From positions 186,001-250,000 of the forward strand of contig NZ_FOAP01000008.1 in the NCBI RefSeq assembly GCF_900109545.1: a DNA stretch of 64,000 nt, given 5' to 3'. Below the pieces are notes generated by a model. The model did no database searches. It saw only the letters and a list, made by a program, of their open reading frames with translations, and was not told the DNA's origin. Both the position numbers and the translations under genes were made by a program. Shown piece after piece: positions 44,689 to 53,811 of this stretch; the first letter of the stretch is position 1, and every line of letters begins with the position of its first letter. The DNA is from Stigmatella aurantiaca. GTDB taxonomy: Bacteria; Myxococcota; Myxococcia; Myxococcales; Myxococcaceae.

Positions 44689-44715
44689 GAGGCCACCCCA
44701 CAGGAGAGGGACCCC

Positions 44716-45513
44716 GTGAAGATCCTCGTCACCGCCAAGCGCGTGGAAGATCCCGAGTCCAAGATCAAGGTCAAGCCCGATGGCTCGGGCATCGTGCAAG
44801 AGGGCCTGAAGTACAAGATCAACCCCTTCGATGAGATTGGCGTGGAGGAGGGGCTGCGGCTGGCCGCCAAGCACGGCGGTGAGGTGGTGGTCGTCTCCAT
44901 CGGTGGCAAGGAAGTGCAGGAGTCGCTCCGGCACGCGCTGGCCATGGGCGCCCACCGCGCGGTGTGGGTGAACCACGTGGGCCCGGTGGATCAGCTGGGC
45001 ATCGCCGGGCTGCTCCAGAAGGTGGTGGAGAAGGAGAAGCCGGACCTCGTCCTCCTGGGCAAGCAGTCCATCGACGACGACCAGAACCAGGTGGGCCAGT
45101 ACCTGGCCGAGTTCCTGGGCTGGAGCCAGGCCACGTTCGCCTCGAAGGTCGAGTCGCTGGAGAGCGAGCAGGAGAAGAACAAGGCTCCGGCCATCCTGCT
45201 GGGCGCCGATGGCAAGACGGTGCGCGTGGTGCGCGAGGTGGACAACGGGCTGGCGACGCTGGAGTGCACGCTGCCGGCGGTGGTGACCACGGACCTGCGC
45301 CTGAACATGCCGCGCTACGCGAGCCTGCCGGGCATCATGAAGGCCAAGAGCAAGCCCATCGAGGAGCTGACGCCGCAGAAGCTCGGGGTGGACGTCACCC
45401 CGGCCATCCAGGTGCTGAAGCTCTCCTCGCCGCCGCCGCGCAAGGCCGGCATCAAGGTGCCGGACGTGGCGTCGCTGGTGGACAAGCTGCGCAACGAGGC
45501 CAAGGCCGTCTAG
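44716..45513 (+). CDS. etfB: electron transfer flavoprotein beta subunit
   Basis: The 265-residue protein begins at GTG 44716 behind GGAGAGGG. It opens KILVTAKRVEDPESKIKV, and the AMP-binding signature is VVVVSIGGKEVQESLRHALAMGAHRAVWV. LVLLGKQSIDDDQNQVGQYLAEFLG is the conserved strand-turn. EtfB pairs with EtfA to carry electrons from acyl-CoA dehydrogenases to the quinone pool. It is 39 bases upstream of etfA and downstream of an acyl-CoA dehydrogenase gene. Confidence 0.96.
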   Translation: MKILVTAKRVEDPESKIKVKPDGSGIVQEGLKYKINPFDEIGVEEGLRLAAKHGGEVVVVSIGGKEVQESLRHALAMGAHRAVWVNHVGPVDQLGIAGLLQKVVEKEKPDLVLLGKQSIDDDQNQVGQYLAEFLGWSQATFASKVESLESEQEKNKAPAILLGADGKTVRVVREVDNGLATLECTLPAVVTTDLRLNMPRYASLPGIMKAKSKPIEELTPQKLGVDVTPAIQVLKLSSPPPRKAGIKVPDVASLVDKLRNEAKAV

Positions 45514-45552
45514 GCCCGTTTCTTCAACCGCTTCGAGAGACTGGAGTCCCAA

Positions 45553-46518
45553 ATGCCGATCGTTCTCATCGTCGCCGAGCAGCAGCCTGACGGGAACCTG
45601 CGCAAGGCCACCCTCAACGCCATCGCCGCCGGCAGCCAGCTGGCGCAGAAGGCGGGCGCCGAGCTGCACCTGGCGCTGCTGTCCAAGGATCCCTCCAAGC
45701 TGGCCGAGGAGCTCAAGGGCCTGGGCGCCAAGGTGGTGCACACCGCCGCGGCCCCCGAGTTCGAGCACTACCTGGCCGAGGTCTACGCGCCTGCCATCGC
45801 CGCGCTGGCCCAGGAGCTGAAGGCCGACTACGTGGGCGCCGCCTCCACCGCCATGGGCAAGGACCTGCTGCCCCGCGTGGCCGCCCGCCTCAAGGCCGCC
45901 ATGGCCACCGACGTCACCGCCATCAATGGCAGTGGCGCGGACGTCACCTTCACCCGTCCCATGTGGGCCGGCAACGTCTTCGCCGAGGTGAAGCTCACCA
46001 CGCCGGTGAAGGTGCTCAGCCTGCGCGCCACCGAGTTCCCCGCCGCCGCGAGCGGCCAGGGGGCCTCCGAGGTGAAGAGCTTCACCGCGAAGATCGAGCC
46101 GTCCAAGACGAAGTTCGTCGACTTCAAGGAAGTGAAGAGCGCCCGTCCGGAGCTGACCGAGGCCCGGGTGGTGGTGTCCGGTGGCCGTGGCACCAAGGGC
46201 GACTTCAAGGAAATCGAAGCCCTGGCCGACGAGCTGGGCGCCGCGGTGGGTGCCTCGCGCGCGGTGTGCGACGCGGGCTGGGTGCCCAACGACTTGCAGA
46301 TTGGCCAGACGGGCAAGGTGGTCGCCCCGCAGCTCTACATCGCCGCGGGCATCAGCGGTGCCATCCAGCACCTGGCGGGCATGAAGAGCTCGAAGACCAT
46401 CGTGGCCATCAACAAGGACCCGGAGGCCCCCATCTTCCAGGTGGCCGACTACGGCCTCGTGGCGGATCTCTTCAAGGTGCTGCCCGAGCTGCGCCAGGCC
46501 CTCCACGGCCTGAAGTAG
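45553..46518 (+). CDS. etfA: electron transfer flavoprotein alpha subunit
   Basis: The 321-residue protein has an N-terminal domain ([18 protein letters not shown]), and a C-terminal FAD domain with the signature [33 protein letters not shown] and [16 protein letters not shown]. It binds FAD and completes the heterodimer with EtfB. A long stem-loop follows the stop, shared with the convergent Coa1-like gene. Confidence 0.96.
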   Translation: MPIVLIVAEQQPDGNLRKATLNAIAAGSQLAQKAGAELHLALLSKDPSKLAEELKGLGAKVVHTAAAPEFEHYLAEVYAPAIAALAQELKADYVGAASTAMGKDLLPRVAARLKAAMATDVTAINGSGADVTFTRPMWAGNVFAEVKLTTPVKVLSLRATEFPAAASGQGASEVKSFTAKIEPSKTKFVDFKEVKSARPELTEARVVVSGGRGTKGDFKEIEALADELGAAVGASRAVCDAGWVPNDLQIGQTGKVVAPQLYIAAGISGAIQHLAGMKSSKTIVAINKDPEAPIFQVADYGLVADLFKVLPELRQALHGLK

Positions 46519-46537
46519 TCCCGGCGCATCCGGGCGG

Positions 46538-46589
46538 AACGCGAAGGGGTGGTGCGAGGCTCTGGGCCCCGCGCCGCCCCTTTCGCGTT
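46538..46589. terminator. bidirectional terminator-like stem-loop
   Basis: AACGCGAAGGGG (46538-46549) pairs with CCCCTTTCGCGTT (46577-46589) with one bulged base, around a GC-rich loop. It lies between convergent stops of etfA and the Coa1-like gene. No U run is present. Confidence 0.5.
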
Positions 46590-46594
46590 GCGGG

Positions 46595-47188
46595 CTACAG
46601 GTCGATCTCGGAGCCGCGCTTGCCCGGCGTCTCCTCGTCCGGGGGCGGGAGGCGCTCTTCCTCGGGCGGCAGGGGCTCCTCGCCCAGGTCCATGGGGGGC
46701 GCCTCCTCGTCCGGGAGTGCCTCCAGTCCCGGGGGCAATTCGTCGTCCATCGGGGGCTCCATCAGCGGGATGGGCTCCCGGCCGGGCACCTCCACCTCGA
46801 GCCGCTCGAAGGTCCAGGTCCCCCCCACCGAGAGGGCTTCGACGCGCAGGGTGCCGCTGGCCTTGGGGCCCTCGACGGGGATGTTGAGGCTGGCGCGGCC
46901 CTCGCCGCTGTCCGTGTTCACCGAGCCGCGCGGAAAGCCGAACTCGATGGGCGTGCCCAGCACCTCCTGCACCTCGGGGTTCTCCGAGACGAGCGCCACG
47001 GCCTGCTGGTAGGCGTCCGAGGACTTGATGGCGCTGGAGATGAAGTAGAGGCCCAGCGCCCCGAAGCAGCCGCACATGAGCACGGGTGTCAAACAGCCAA
47101 CAGGAACGACCCACTTCCAATTGCGGCCCCACCAGCCCTGCCGCGGCGCCATGTTGCCTTCCGGCATCGTGTTCATCACCCCTCCCAT
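46595..47188 (-). CDS. Coa1-like membrane-anchored protein
   Basis: The 197-residue protein starts at ATG 47188, seven bases below GAGGGAGGG; ATG 47176 is a possible second start. One membrane helix (residues 28-52, VGCLTPVLMCGCFGALGLY) is followed by a domain with SDAYQQAVALVSENPEVQEVLG, LNIPVEGPKASGTL and GTWTFERLEVEV, which matches the Coa1 family of cytochrome oxidase assembly factors. The 60-residue tail is Pro/Glu-rich. Coa1 homologues help assemble haem-copper oxidases in mitochondria, but bacterial relatives have no proven role. It is divergent from the PqqD-like gene, 239 bases away. Confidence 0.75.
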   Translation of the reverse strand: MGGVMNTMPEGNMAPRQGWWGRNWKWVVPVGCLTPVLMCGCFGALGLYFISSAIKSSDAYQQAVALVSENPEVQEVLGTPIEFGFPRGSVNTDSGEGRASLNIPVEGPKASGTLRVEALSVGGTWTFERLEVEVPGREPIPLMEPPMDDELPPGLEALPDEEAPPMDLGEEPLPPEEERLPPPDEETPGKRGSEIDL

Positions 47189-47335
47189 CGTCGCCGCCCT
47201 CCCTCGGGGGACCGGGCGCTTTCCCGTCATAGCGGTTTCACGGGCGGGGCCCCAGCCCTCAAAGTAAAGCGGGGGCCGAGTTTCTGGGATTCCGGCCAAG
47301 TCGTTGATCCGGACGTGGACTGGGGGGGCCAGGAG

Positions 47336-47365
47336 TTGGCCGGGGCAAACCTTCGCGGCTAGCAT
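47336..47365 (+). promoter_or_regulatory. possible sigma-70-type promoter for the peptide-modification locus
   Basis: TTGGCC (47336-47341) and TAGCAT (47360-47365) are 18 bases apart, and GTG 47428 starts 62 bases beyond. The match is weak. The rest of the 239-base gap (47189-47427) holds no gene or clear repeat that I can see. Confidence 0.3.
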
Positions 47366-47427
47366 GCTCCCAGATTCCGAGAGGCCGGGAAGCTCCAGGC
47401 CGGGGGGCGGGCCTCCGGGAGATTCAT

Positions 47428-47778
47428 GTGGCTGGATTCGTTTCCGACAAAGATGGAGCGGCAGGGCCTGGGACGCCGGGTCTGGACGCGCTGCGCGCCG
47501 TGCCCCGGCTCCATCCGGAGACGGGGGTACAGCGCGTGGGCGGGCGGTTGCTGGCGGCGGGGCCCGATGAGCACCTGCACACCTTCGAGGATGCGCGGGG
47601 CCAGGTGTCCGAGGTGGCCGAGCGCATCATGGAGCTGGTGGATGGCCGGCGGACGGTGGCGGCCATCGTGGCGGTGCTGTGTGACGAGTTCGAGGTGGAG
47701 CCCCAGGCGTGTGAAGCCGACACGGTCGCCTTCCTGCGGCTCCTCGTGGCGAAGAAGGTGCTGGTGCTCGGGCCGTGA
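47428..47778 (+). CDS. PqqD-like peptide-recognition (RRE) protein
   Basis: The 116-residue protein starts at GTG 47428 after GGGAGA. Residues about 25-114 match the PqqD fold: a beta hairpin (VQRVGGRLLAAGPDEHLHTF), the helix SEVAERIMELVDGRRTVAAI, and the winged-helix end CEADTVAFLRLLVAKKVLVL. This fold binds leader peptides of ribosomally made, modified peptides. The N-terminal 25 residues are extra and low-complexity. It is the first gene of a plus-strand set: 65 bases to the giant lipoprotein, then a small Cys peptide, an HprK-like kinase and an S24/S26-GNAT fusion. No PQQ genes or radical SAM enzyme are in the window. Confidence 0.85.
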   Translation: MAGFVSDKDGAAGPGTPGLDALRAVPRLHPETGVQRVGGRLLAAGPDEHLHTFEDARGQVSEVAERIMELVDGRRTVAAIVAVLCDEFEVEPQACEADTVAFLRLLVAKKVLVLGP

Positions 47779-47843
47779 GGCTCCTTGCGCTGATGTCGCG
47801 AGCGGCGGGCGGAACGCCTGACGCTGGAGAGGGTGGGAGACGA

Positions 47844-50800
47844 ATGCGCCGATCGGTATGGCAATGGCTGTTGATGGGGCTCGCGCTGTGGAGTGCGTCC
47901 GGATGCAGCTGCGGGGAGCCACCGGTGGAGTCGGAGCTGGAGGTGGCCTTCGAGAAGCCCACGGACGGCCAGCGCCTGGTGGTGTCCGACGATGAGGACG
48001 CGGCCCAGGACGGCTTCCAGCACGAGGTGGTGGTGCGCGCCCGGGACACCTCGGACCGGCCCTTGAAGCTCGCGGGCGCGAAGCTGGAGCTGCGCACGCC
48101 CTCCGAGCAGGGGTGGACCGAGGGGCCCACGGCCATCCTCGAAGGGGACACGGCGCGCTTCCCGGCGGTGCTGCTGCAGCCGCGCACCAACGTGCTGCAG
48201 GTGACGGTGGAGGAGGCGGGCTCGCGGCGCACGGCCACCCAGCGCATCAGCGTCACGGTGACGTCGGAGCCGCCGTCGGTGGACCTGTCGAAGCCGGCTG
48301 AGGGCCAGGTGCTGCTGGAGGCGGATGACGCGGATCCGCAGATGCCCGGCTACCAGATGCTCTTCAGCCTGAACGCGGTGGGCCTGGCCGGACGCAAGGG
48401 CACGCTCTACTGCGAGCAGGCGTGTGGGGTGCCCCCCACGGAGTTCACCGTGTCTGGCACGGGGCTCACGCAGGTGCCGGTGACGCTGGCCCAGTCGGCG
48501 TGCGAGTCCCAGGAGGCCCAGTGCTACGCGGTGATTCGCAACGGCGAGGACGAGGTGACCTCCGGCCGCCGCCGCATCCGCCTGGACACGGTGGCGCCGC
48601 GCGTGGAGGTGGCCTCGCCCGTGGGGGCGGTGGCGTCCACGACTTTCCGGGTGGAGGCCACCGTGGGCTGTACCGAGCCCGGGGTGCTGGCCACCCTGTC
48701 CCGGCCGGGCGAGCCGGACCTCTCCTCGCCCGTCATCTCCGGCGGGGTGACGTTCCCCGCCGTCACCGTGCCCGTGGATGGCGAGTACCGCTTCACGCTG
48801 CGCGTCTCGGACGCGGGAGGCAACGTCACCACCCGCGAGGTGCCCATCACGGTGGCCAGCACCGTGCCGGTGCTCAAGCTCGTGGTGCCGGAGACCATCC
48901 CCGTGCCTCCGGTGAATGGCCCGTTGGGCGAAGGCGTGCAGGCCGTGGTTCGGGTCCAGGCGGACACGTTGCCGCCCGGCACGGAGGTGCGGTTCTTCAC
49001 CAGCGTCACCGGCACGTTCGCTCACCCCCAGCGGGCGGTGACGGACGCATCGCGCGGGGCGTCCTTCACGGCGCAGCTCGCGGGCGGGGCCAACTCCGTC
49101 CAGGCCTGCGTGCGCAATGCCGCGGGGCTGGAGCAGTGCCAGGCCCAGGCCATCACGGTCAACACGGGCCTGCCCGTCTGCCGCATCATCTCTCCGGTCA
49201 ACGGCGTTCAGGTCTCCCCCCTGGGGGAGGACACGCTGGTCCGCGTCGAGTCGGGGCCTGGCCCCGTCATCGTGGTGGCGCTGGATGCGCAGGGCCAGGA
49301 GCGCGCGCGGAGCGAGGGCCCTGCGTCCTCGGGCTCGGCCGGGGTGCCGCTCAAGCTGAGCGGTGATGGCGCGTACCAGCTCCAGGCGCTCTGCCCCGGG
49401 GGCGCGGTGAGCCAGGTGCTCGCGCTGGGGGTGGACACCACGCCGCCCGCGCTGGCCTTCCACGTGCGCGGCCTGCCCGACACGGAGACCGTCCTGGGCG
49501 CGGGGCTCAACGACACGTCCCTGGCGCCGGGCATCCAGGTGGCCCTGGAGGTGAACACCGAGCCGTACGCGTCGGTGCTCGTCACCGGGTGCGCCATGGC
49601 CGCGGGCGTGGCGGGCCAGGCCGATGCGCGGGGCACGCTCGTGCTGCGCGACGTGTCCGTGCCGTCCAGCGGGACGTGCGAGCTGAAGGTGGCCTCCACG
49701 GACCTGGCGGGCAACACCACCGAGCGGGGCCAGGCGCTGACGCTGGCCTTCTCCCCGGGCTCGCTCGCCTTCGCGGCGCCCGCCATCGGCCGCTACCTGG
49801 GGGCCATGGATGGCATCGTGCTGCCGGCCGGTGGGCTGAGTGTGCCCGTCACGCTGAGCCTGGAGACCCCGGCGGCGGGCACGCTGCGGCTGCTGCGCGG
49901 CTCCACGGAGATCGCCTCGGTGCCGGTGGCCGCGTCCGACCGGACGAAGGTCTTCAGCTCGGTGGAGCTGGAGGAGGGGGCCAACGTGCTGCGCGCCGAG
50001 CTCATCGGCCCCGGGGGCACGGTGGCCTGCGCCACGGTGCTGCTCCTGGTGGACACGCAGCCGGGCAACATCGCCCTGGAGATTCCCGCCGCCTCGCCCG
50101 CCCCGAGCTACGTCGTCCTCTCCGACGTCACGCCCGAGGAGTCCGGCATCCAGGCGCCGCTCAAGTACGCCGCCAATGGGCGCTCGGCGAACGCCGTCGT
50201 GGACATCTGCGCGAGCGTGGCGCCCAGCCTGGATGCCGCGCCCTGCCGGGATGGCTCGGGGTGGTACACCCTGGCGGCCAACGTGCCGGCCTTCACCCCG
50301 GACTTCACCTATCCCGATGGGCGCTATGCCCTGAAGGCCGTGCTGGATGACGGGGCCATCTCCGTCTCCCAGGCGGTGACCATCACGGTGGACAGCACCG
50401 AGCCGGTGGTGCGGGCCGTGGAGCTGGTGGGGGACAGCAATGGGGACCTGCGGCTGAACGCCGCCGAGCTGCCCTCGGGGCCCGTGCAGCTGCGGCTCAC
50501 CATCGATGGGGTGGAGGATGGGCGGCCCGTCCAGGTCCGCAGCGCCGCCAACCCCGGCATCGTCTATGGCCAGGGCAACGCCAGCGGGGGCCAGGTCCGG
50601 GTGTCCCTGGATGCGATGCCCACGGGCATCGAGGCGGACTACGCGCTCGTCGTCACGGTGACGGATGCGGCGGGCAACCAGAACCGGGTGGCCAACCCCA
50701 CGCCGTTCTACCCGCTCAACACGGCGTCCTTCTTCGCGTTCCGCCTGGACCGCGTGCTGCCCTCGCTGGTGGTGAGCGCGCCCACGCGCGCCGAGTTCGG

Positions 50801-53648
50801 CCTCGCGGATGACAGCTCGTCCGCGGCGGGCTTCCAGCTCCAGGTGACGGCCAACACCAGCGCGGACGTAGGGGACAAGGGCATCCGCATGTCGGTGAGC
50901 CCCGGGGGCGACGCGGTGGAGCTGACCCCGCTGCTGTTGGCGGCCACGCACGAGTTCACCCTGGCGGGCGCGGGGCGCACGGAGCACGCCATCACCGTGG
51001 CGGCCGTGGACACCTCGGGCAACGTGTCGACGGTGGTGCGCACCGTGACCGTGGACCGGGAGGCGCCCACCGTGACGCTGGTGGCCCCGCTGGCGGGCAC
51101 CATCTACAACAACACGGACCTGCCCGTTCAGGTGAGCGTCAGCGGCGGGGACGTGAACACGGTGAGCATCTTCTCCCAGGTGGGGAGCTCGCCGGCCACC
51201 GTGGTCGGCACCCTGCCGGTCACCGCGGGCTCCGCCCAGGGCACGCTTAACTTCCCCAGCGGGGTGCAGACCATCTCGGCCGTGGCCCTGGACACCGCCG
51301 GCAACCGGGGCTCCGATACCCACGAGGGCGTGGACGTGCGGATTCCCGGCTGCGCCATCACCCTCACCACCCCCAGCGCGCCGGTGGCCACGCTGCTCGC
51401 CCTGGATGACCTGGATCCTTCGACGCCGGGCTTGCAGTACCGCCTGGTGGGCGTCACCCCTGCGTGCACGGGCCGCCAGGTGGTCCTCTACCGGGGGACG
51501 TCCTCCACGCCGGTGGACGCCACCCCGGCGAATGGGTCCACGGGCGAGTTCTCCTTCGACGTGACGCTCGAGGACGGTGAGCAGACGCGCCTGACGGTGG
51601 AGGTCTTCAACGCCGCGAATCAGCGCTCCGTCGACTTCGTGGACGTGACGGTGGACATCACGCCCCCCGTCATCACCTCCATCTCCCCGGCGCCCACGGC
51701 GCTCTACTTCGTCGCCAACACCAACGCCTACCTCTTCCCGGTGCCCGCGCCGGACCGCGTGGTGGACCTGGCCGCGGGCGGGGATGCCAACGCGGTGTTC
51801 ACGCTCACCGTGGTCCAGGGCGTGGGCAGCACGGTGCGGGCCTTCTACAAGGGCGAGCCCGTCTCGTCGGAGTTCGGGGTCGCCGCCTCGCCGGAGACCC
51901 TGGAGGTGCCCGTGACGCTGCCGCACGGCACGGACGGCACGCTGGAGGTGCGCGTGGTGGATGCCTCCGGGAACACGGCGCGCCACACCGTGGCCGCCAC
52001 CGTGGACGTGGTGCCCCCGAGCGCGCCCACCGTGACGCTGGCGCTGGTGGCCGGCAAGGAGCGGGCTGCCCAGGTGAAGGTGACCTGGACGGCCAGCGGG
52101 GACGATGGGCTGTCCGGCATGCCCGTGGGGTATGACCTGCGGTGGACGGTCAACGCCCAGCTGCTCAACGGCATCGAGAACGAGGCGTCCTTCTTCAGCG
52201 CGCGGGTGAAGCAGGAGACCGGGGCGCTTCTGCCCGCCACCTCCACGTCCTACACGCTGACGGTGCCGCCCCTGGCCCGCTACTCCATCCAGCTCCGGCC
52301 CCGGGACGAGATCGGCAACTACGCGGCCTTCGCCGTCCAGCCGCCGCTCGACAACTTCTGGCGGCAGATGACGGTGACGAACCCCGGCGTGGCGGGCAAC
52401 AGCTACGCCACGTACATCGCCTCGCGGGGAGACCTGAACGCCGACGGCCGGGAGGACCTGGTGGTGACCGGCCTGCTGGGCACGCCGGGCGCGGCGTACG
52501 TGTACTACGGCTCGAGCGACCCGGTGGCGGTGCCGCCGGTGCGCCAGGACCTGACGGTGCCCGAGACGGACTCCCAGGCCTACGGCAACGACTTCGACAT
52601 CGGCGATGTGGGCAACGGCACCGCGGACCTGGTCCAGGATCTGGTGGTGGGCGTGCGCGGCTGGAGCGTCAACGTCGGCCGGGCCTTCCTCTACTTCGGC
52701 CGCAAGGGCCAGGTGCTGGACACCTCGGCGCCCATCGAGTTCCGCCACGACACCAACATCGGCGGGGCCGCGCTGGGCGGCACCGTGAAGATGATCCAGG
52801 ACATCTCGGGCGATGGGCTCCACGAGGTGCTCCTCAGCTCGCACGGTGAGACTCCCGGAAAGGTCTACCTCTTCTACGGACGCTCGCCGGACGCCTGGCG
52901 CGCCCTGGGCACGGGCTGCACCGCCACCGCGGCCTGCGTCGTGCCCACGAGCAAGTCAGACAAGGTCTTCACGGCCCCCACGGGGATGGTCTTCTTCGGC
53001 CGCTCCCGCGGCTATGCCCGCCTGGGGGACATCACGGGCGATGGCGTCGCGGACTTCACCCTCCCGGCCTCGCACGAGAGGGTGAACTCGCTCTACGTTT
53101 ACTCGGGCGCCACCGTGCGCGCGATGGGCCGCAACGTGTCCACCACGGACGCGCTCCAGGTGCTCCACCAGGGCCCGGATACCGAAGGCAACTCGCAGAA
53201 CGGCTTTGGCACCGAGGCCTTCGGCGGGGTGAACCTGGTGGGGGGCCCGGGGCTGGACCTGGTGGCCTCCGCCGCCACCCAGAACAAGGTCTTCGTGTTC
53301 CGGGATGGGGGACCGTCGGGCTTCACCTCGGCCCCGCTCGTCATCGGCGGCGGCGGCCGGTTCGGCAATGCCCTGGCCCTGGGGGACCTGAATGGGGACG
53401 GGCGCGCCGACATCGCCGTGGGCCAGAACATCCTCGGGATGAACGCCGCGGCCGTCTTCTACAACCAGGGCACGCCCGGGGCCGAGTTCGACACGGCCCA
53501 GGAGAACGGCTTCTGGCAGTCCAAGCTGGCGTCCACGACCTCGTTCGGAATCAGCCTGGCCCTCTTGGACTTCAATGGGGATGGAAAAATGGACCTGGCG
53601 GTCGGCGATAGTCAGTCGAACCCAGCCCGAGTCGTGGTGTATTACTAA
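47844..53648 (+). CDS. giant surface lipoprotein: Ig-like modules and C-terminal seven-blade FG-GAP propeller
   Basis: The 1934-residue protein starts at ATG 47844 after a GGTGGGAGA site and has a lipobox ending in Cys21 (LWSASGCSC). GTG 47775, which overlaps the PqqD-like stop, is in frame but would hide the signal peptide. Residues 35-1500 hold Ig-like modules, often joined by VDxxxPxV linkers, and six copies of a DDxxxxxxGxQ element. From about 1510 to the end are seven FG-GAP-like blades with calcium loops such as GDLNADGREDL and LDFNGDGKMDL, forming an integrin-like beta-propeller. It is likely a calcium-dependent surface adhesin. The downstream peptide gene begins seven bases after its stop. 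Confidence 0.88.
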   Translation: MRRSVWQWLLMGLALWSASGCSCGEPPVESELEVAFEKPTDGQRLVVSDDEDAAQDGFQHEVVVRARDTSDRPLKLAGAKLELRTPSEQGWTEGPTAILEGDTARFPAVLLQPRTNVLQVTVEEAGSRRTATQRISVTVTSEPPSVDLSKPAEGQVLLEADDADPQMPGYQMLFSLNAVGLAGRKGTLYCEQACGVPPTEFTVSGTGLTQVPVTLAQSACESQEAQCYAVIRNGEDEVTSGRRRIRLDTVAPRVEVASPVGAVASTTFRVEATVGCTEPGVLATLSRPGEPDLSSPVISGGVTFPAVTVPVDGEYRFTLRVSDAGGNVTTREVPITVASTVPVLKLVVPETIPVPPVNGPLGEGVQAVVRVQADTLPPGTEVRFFTSVTGTFAHPQRAVTDASRGASFTAQLAGGANSVQACVRNAAGLEQCQAQAITVNTGLPVCRIISPVNGVQVSPLGEDTLVRVESGPGPVIVVALDAQGQERARSEGPASSGSAGVPLKLSGDGAYQLQALCPGGAVSQVLALGVDTTPPALAFHVRGLPDTETVLGAGLNDTSLAPGIQVALEVNTEPYASVLVTGCAMAAGVAGQADARGTLVLRDVSVPSSGTCELKVASTDLAGNTTERGQALTLAFSPGSLAFAAPAIGRYLGAMDGIVLPAGGLSVPVTLSLETPAAGTLRLLRGSTEIASVPVAASDRTKVFSSVELEEGANVLRAELIGPGGTVACATVLLLVDTQPGNIALEIPAASPAPSYVVLSDVTPEESGIQAPLKYAANGRSANAVVDICASVAPSLDAAPCRDGSGWYTLAANVPAFTPDFTYPDGRYALKAVLDDGAISVSQAVTITVDSTEPVVRAVELVGDSNGDLRLNAAELPSGPVQLRLTIDGVEDGRPVQVRSAANPGIVYGQGNASGGQVRVSLDAMPTGIEADYALVVTVTDAAGNQNRVANPTPFYPLNTASFFAFRLDRVLPSLVVSAPTRAEFGLADDSSSAAGFQLQVTANTSADVGDKGIRMSVSPGGDAVELTPLLLAATHEFTLAGAGRTEHAITVAAVDTSGNVSTVVRTVTVDREAPTVTLVAPLAGTIYNNTDLPVQVSVSGGDVNTVSIFSQVGSSPATVVGTLPVTAGSAQGTLNFPSGVQTISAVALDTAGNRGSDTHEGVDVRIPGCAITLTTPSAPVATLLALDDLDPSTPGLQYRLVGVTPACTGRQVVLYRGTSSTPVDATPANGSTGEFSFDVTLEDGEQTRLTVEVFNAANQRSVDFVDVTVDITPPVITSISPAPTALYFVANTNAYLFPVPAPDRVVDLAAGGDANAVFTLTVVQGVGSTVRAFYKGEPVSSEFGVAASPETLEVPVTLPHGTDGTLEVRVVDASGNTARHTVAATVDVVPPSAPTVTLALVAGKERAAQVKVTWTASGDDGLSGMPVGYDLRWTVNAQLLNGIENEASFFSARVKQETGALLPATSTSYTLTVPPLARYSIQLRPRDEIGNYAAFAVQPPLDNFWRQMTVTNPGVAGNSYATYIASRGDLNADGREDLVVTGLLGTPGAAYVYYGSSDPVAVPPVRQDLTVPETDSQAYGNDFDIGDVGNGTADLVQDLVVGVRGWSVNVGRAFLYFGRKGQVLDTSAPIEFRHDTNIGGAALGGTVKMIQDISGDGLHEVLLSSHGETPGKVYLFYGRSPDAWRALGTGCTATAACVVPTSKSDKVFTAPTGMVFFGRSRGYARLGDITGDGVADFTLPASHERVNSLYVYSGATVRAMGRNVSTTDALQVLHQGPDTEGNSQNGFGTEAFGGVNLVGGPGLDLVASAATQNKVFVFRDGGPSGFTSAPLVIGGGGRFGNALALGDLNGDGRADIAVGQNILGMNAAAVFYNQGTPGAEFDTAQENGFWQSKLASTTSFGISLALLDFNGDGKMDLAVGDSQSNPARVVVYY

Positions 53649-53653
53649 GGAGA
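53647..53653 (+). promoter_or_regulatory. ribosome binding site overlapping the stop codon of the giant lipoprotein
   Basis: AAGGAGA at 53647-53653 overlaps the stop TAA (53646-53648) and leads to ATG 53656. The arrangement favours coupled translation of the small peptide. Confidence 0.7.
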
Positions 53654-53655
53654 CC

Positions 53656-53793
53656 ATGGCGACGACGGTGCAGCCGGTGACGGTGGACAAGAAGAAGGCG
53701 TACGCGCCTCCCCAGGTGCGCTCGGAGCGGATTCTCGTTCCGGACCTCTTCACGCCCAGCTGCATCATCGACCCCGAGACGGGGGCCTGCTGA
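53656..53793 (+). CDS. 45-residue Cys-ended peptide, candidate RiPP precursor
   Basis: The peptide starts at ATG 53656 behind AAGGAGA and has a Lys-rich turn DKKKAY followed by YAPPQV (Tyr16, Pro19, Val21), which matches the YxxPx[LV] leader motif recognised by PqqD-like RRE proteins in lasso peptide systems. The next element, SERILVPDLF, is hydrophobic and helix-like. The C-terminal 11 residues begin at Ser35, have Cys36 and Cys45 at the two ends, and contain Asp39, Glu41 and Thr42, so they could form a disulfide or take Ser/Thr modification. The gene lies between the giant lipoprotein and an HprK-like kinase. It is too short for automated gene finders and could be missed; the ribosome site and fit to neighbours support it. 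Confidence 0.7.
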   Translation: MATTVQPVTVDKKKAYAPPQVRSERILVPDLFTPSCIIDPETGAC

Positions 53794-53811
53794 GGGAAGG
53801 CGGGTGCCCGG

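Noticed and set aside
47424-52844. 1806-residue minus-strand open frame
   Set aside because: It is antisense to the 1934-residue lipoprotein gene. Its residues are dominated by His, Arg and Gly runs without signal peptide or domains, as expected from reverse reading of GC-rich codons.
53656-53793. Small peptide as a true lasso peptide precursor
   Set aside because: Leader motif and Thr placement agree, but the tail is only 11 residues long and no macrolactam synthetase or leader protease of the lasso type is encoded in the window. The broader label of RiPP-like is kept.
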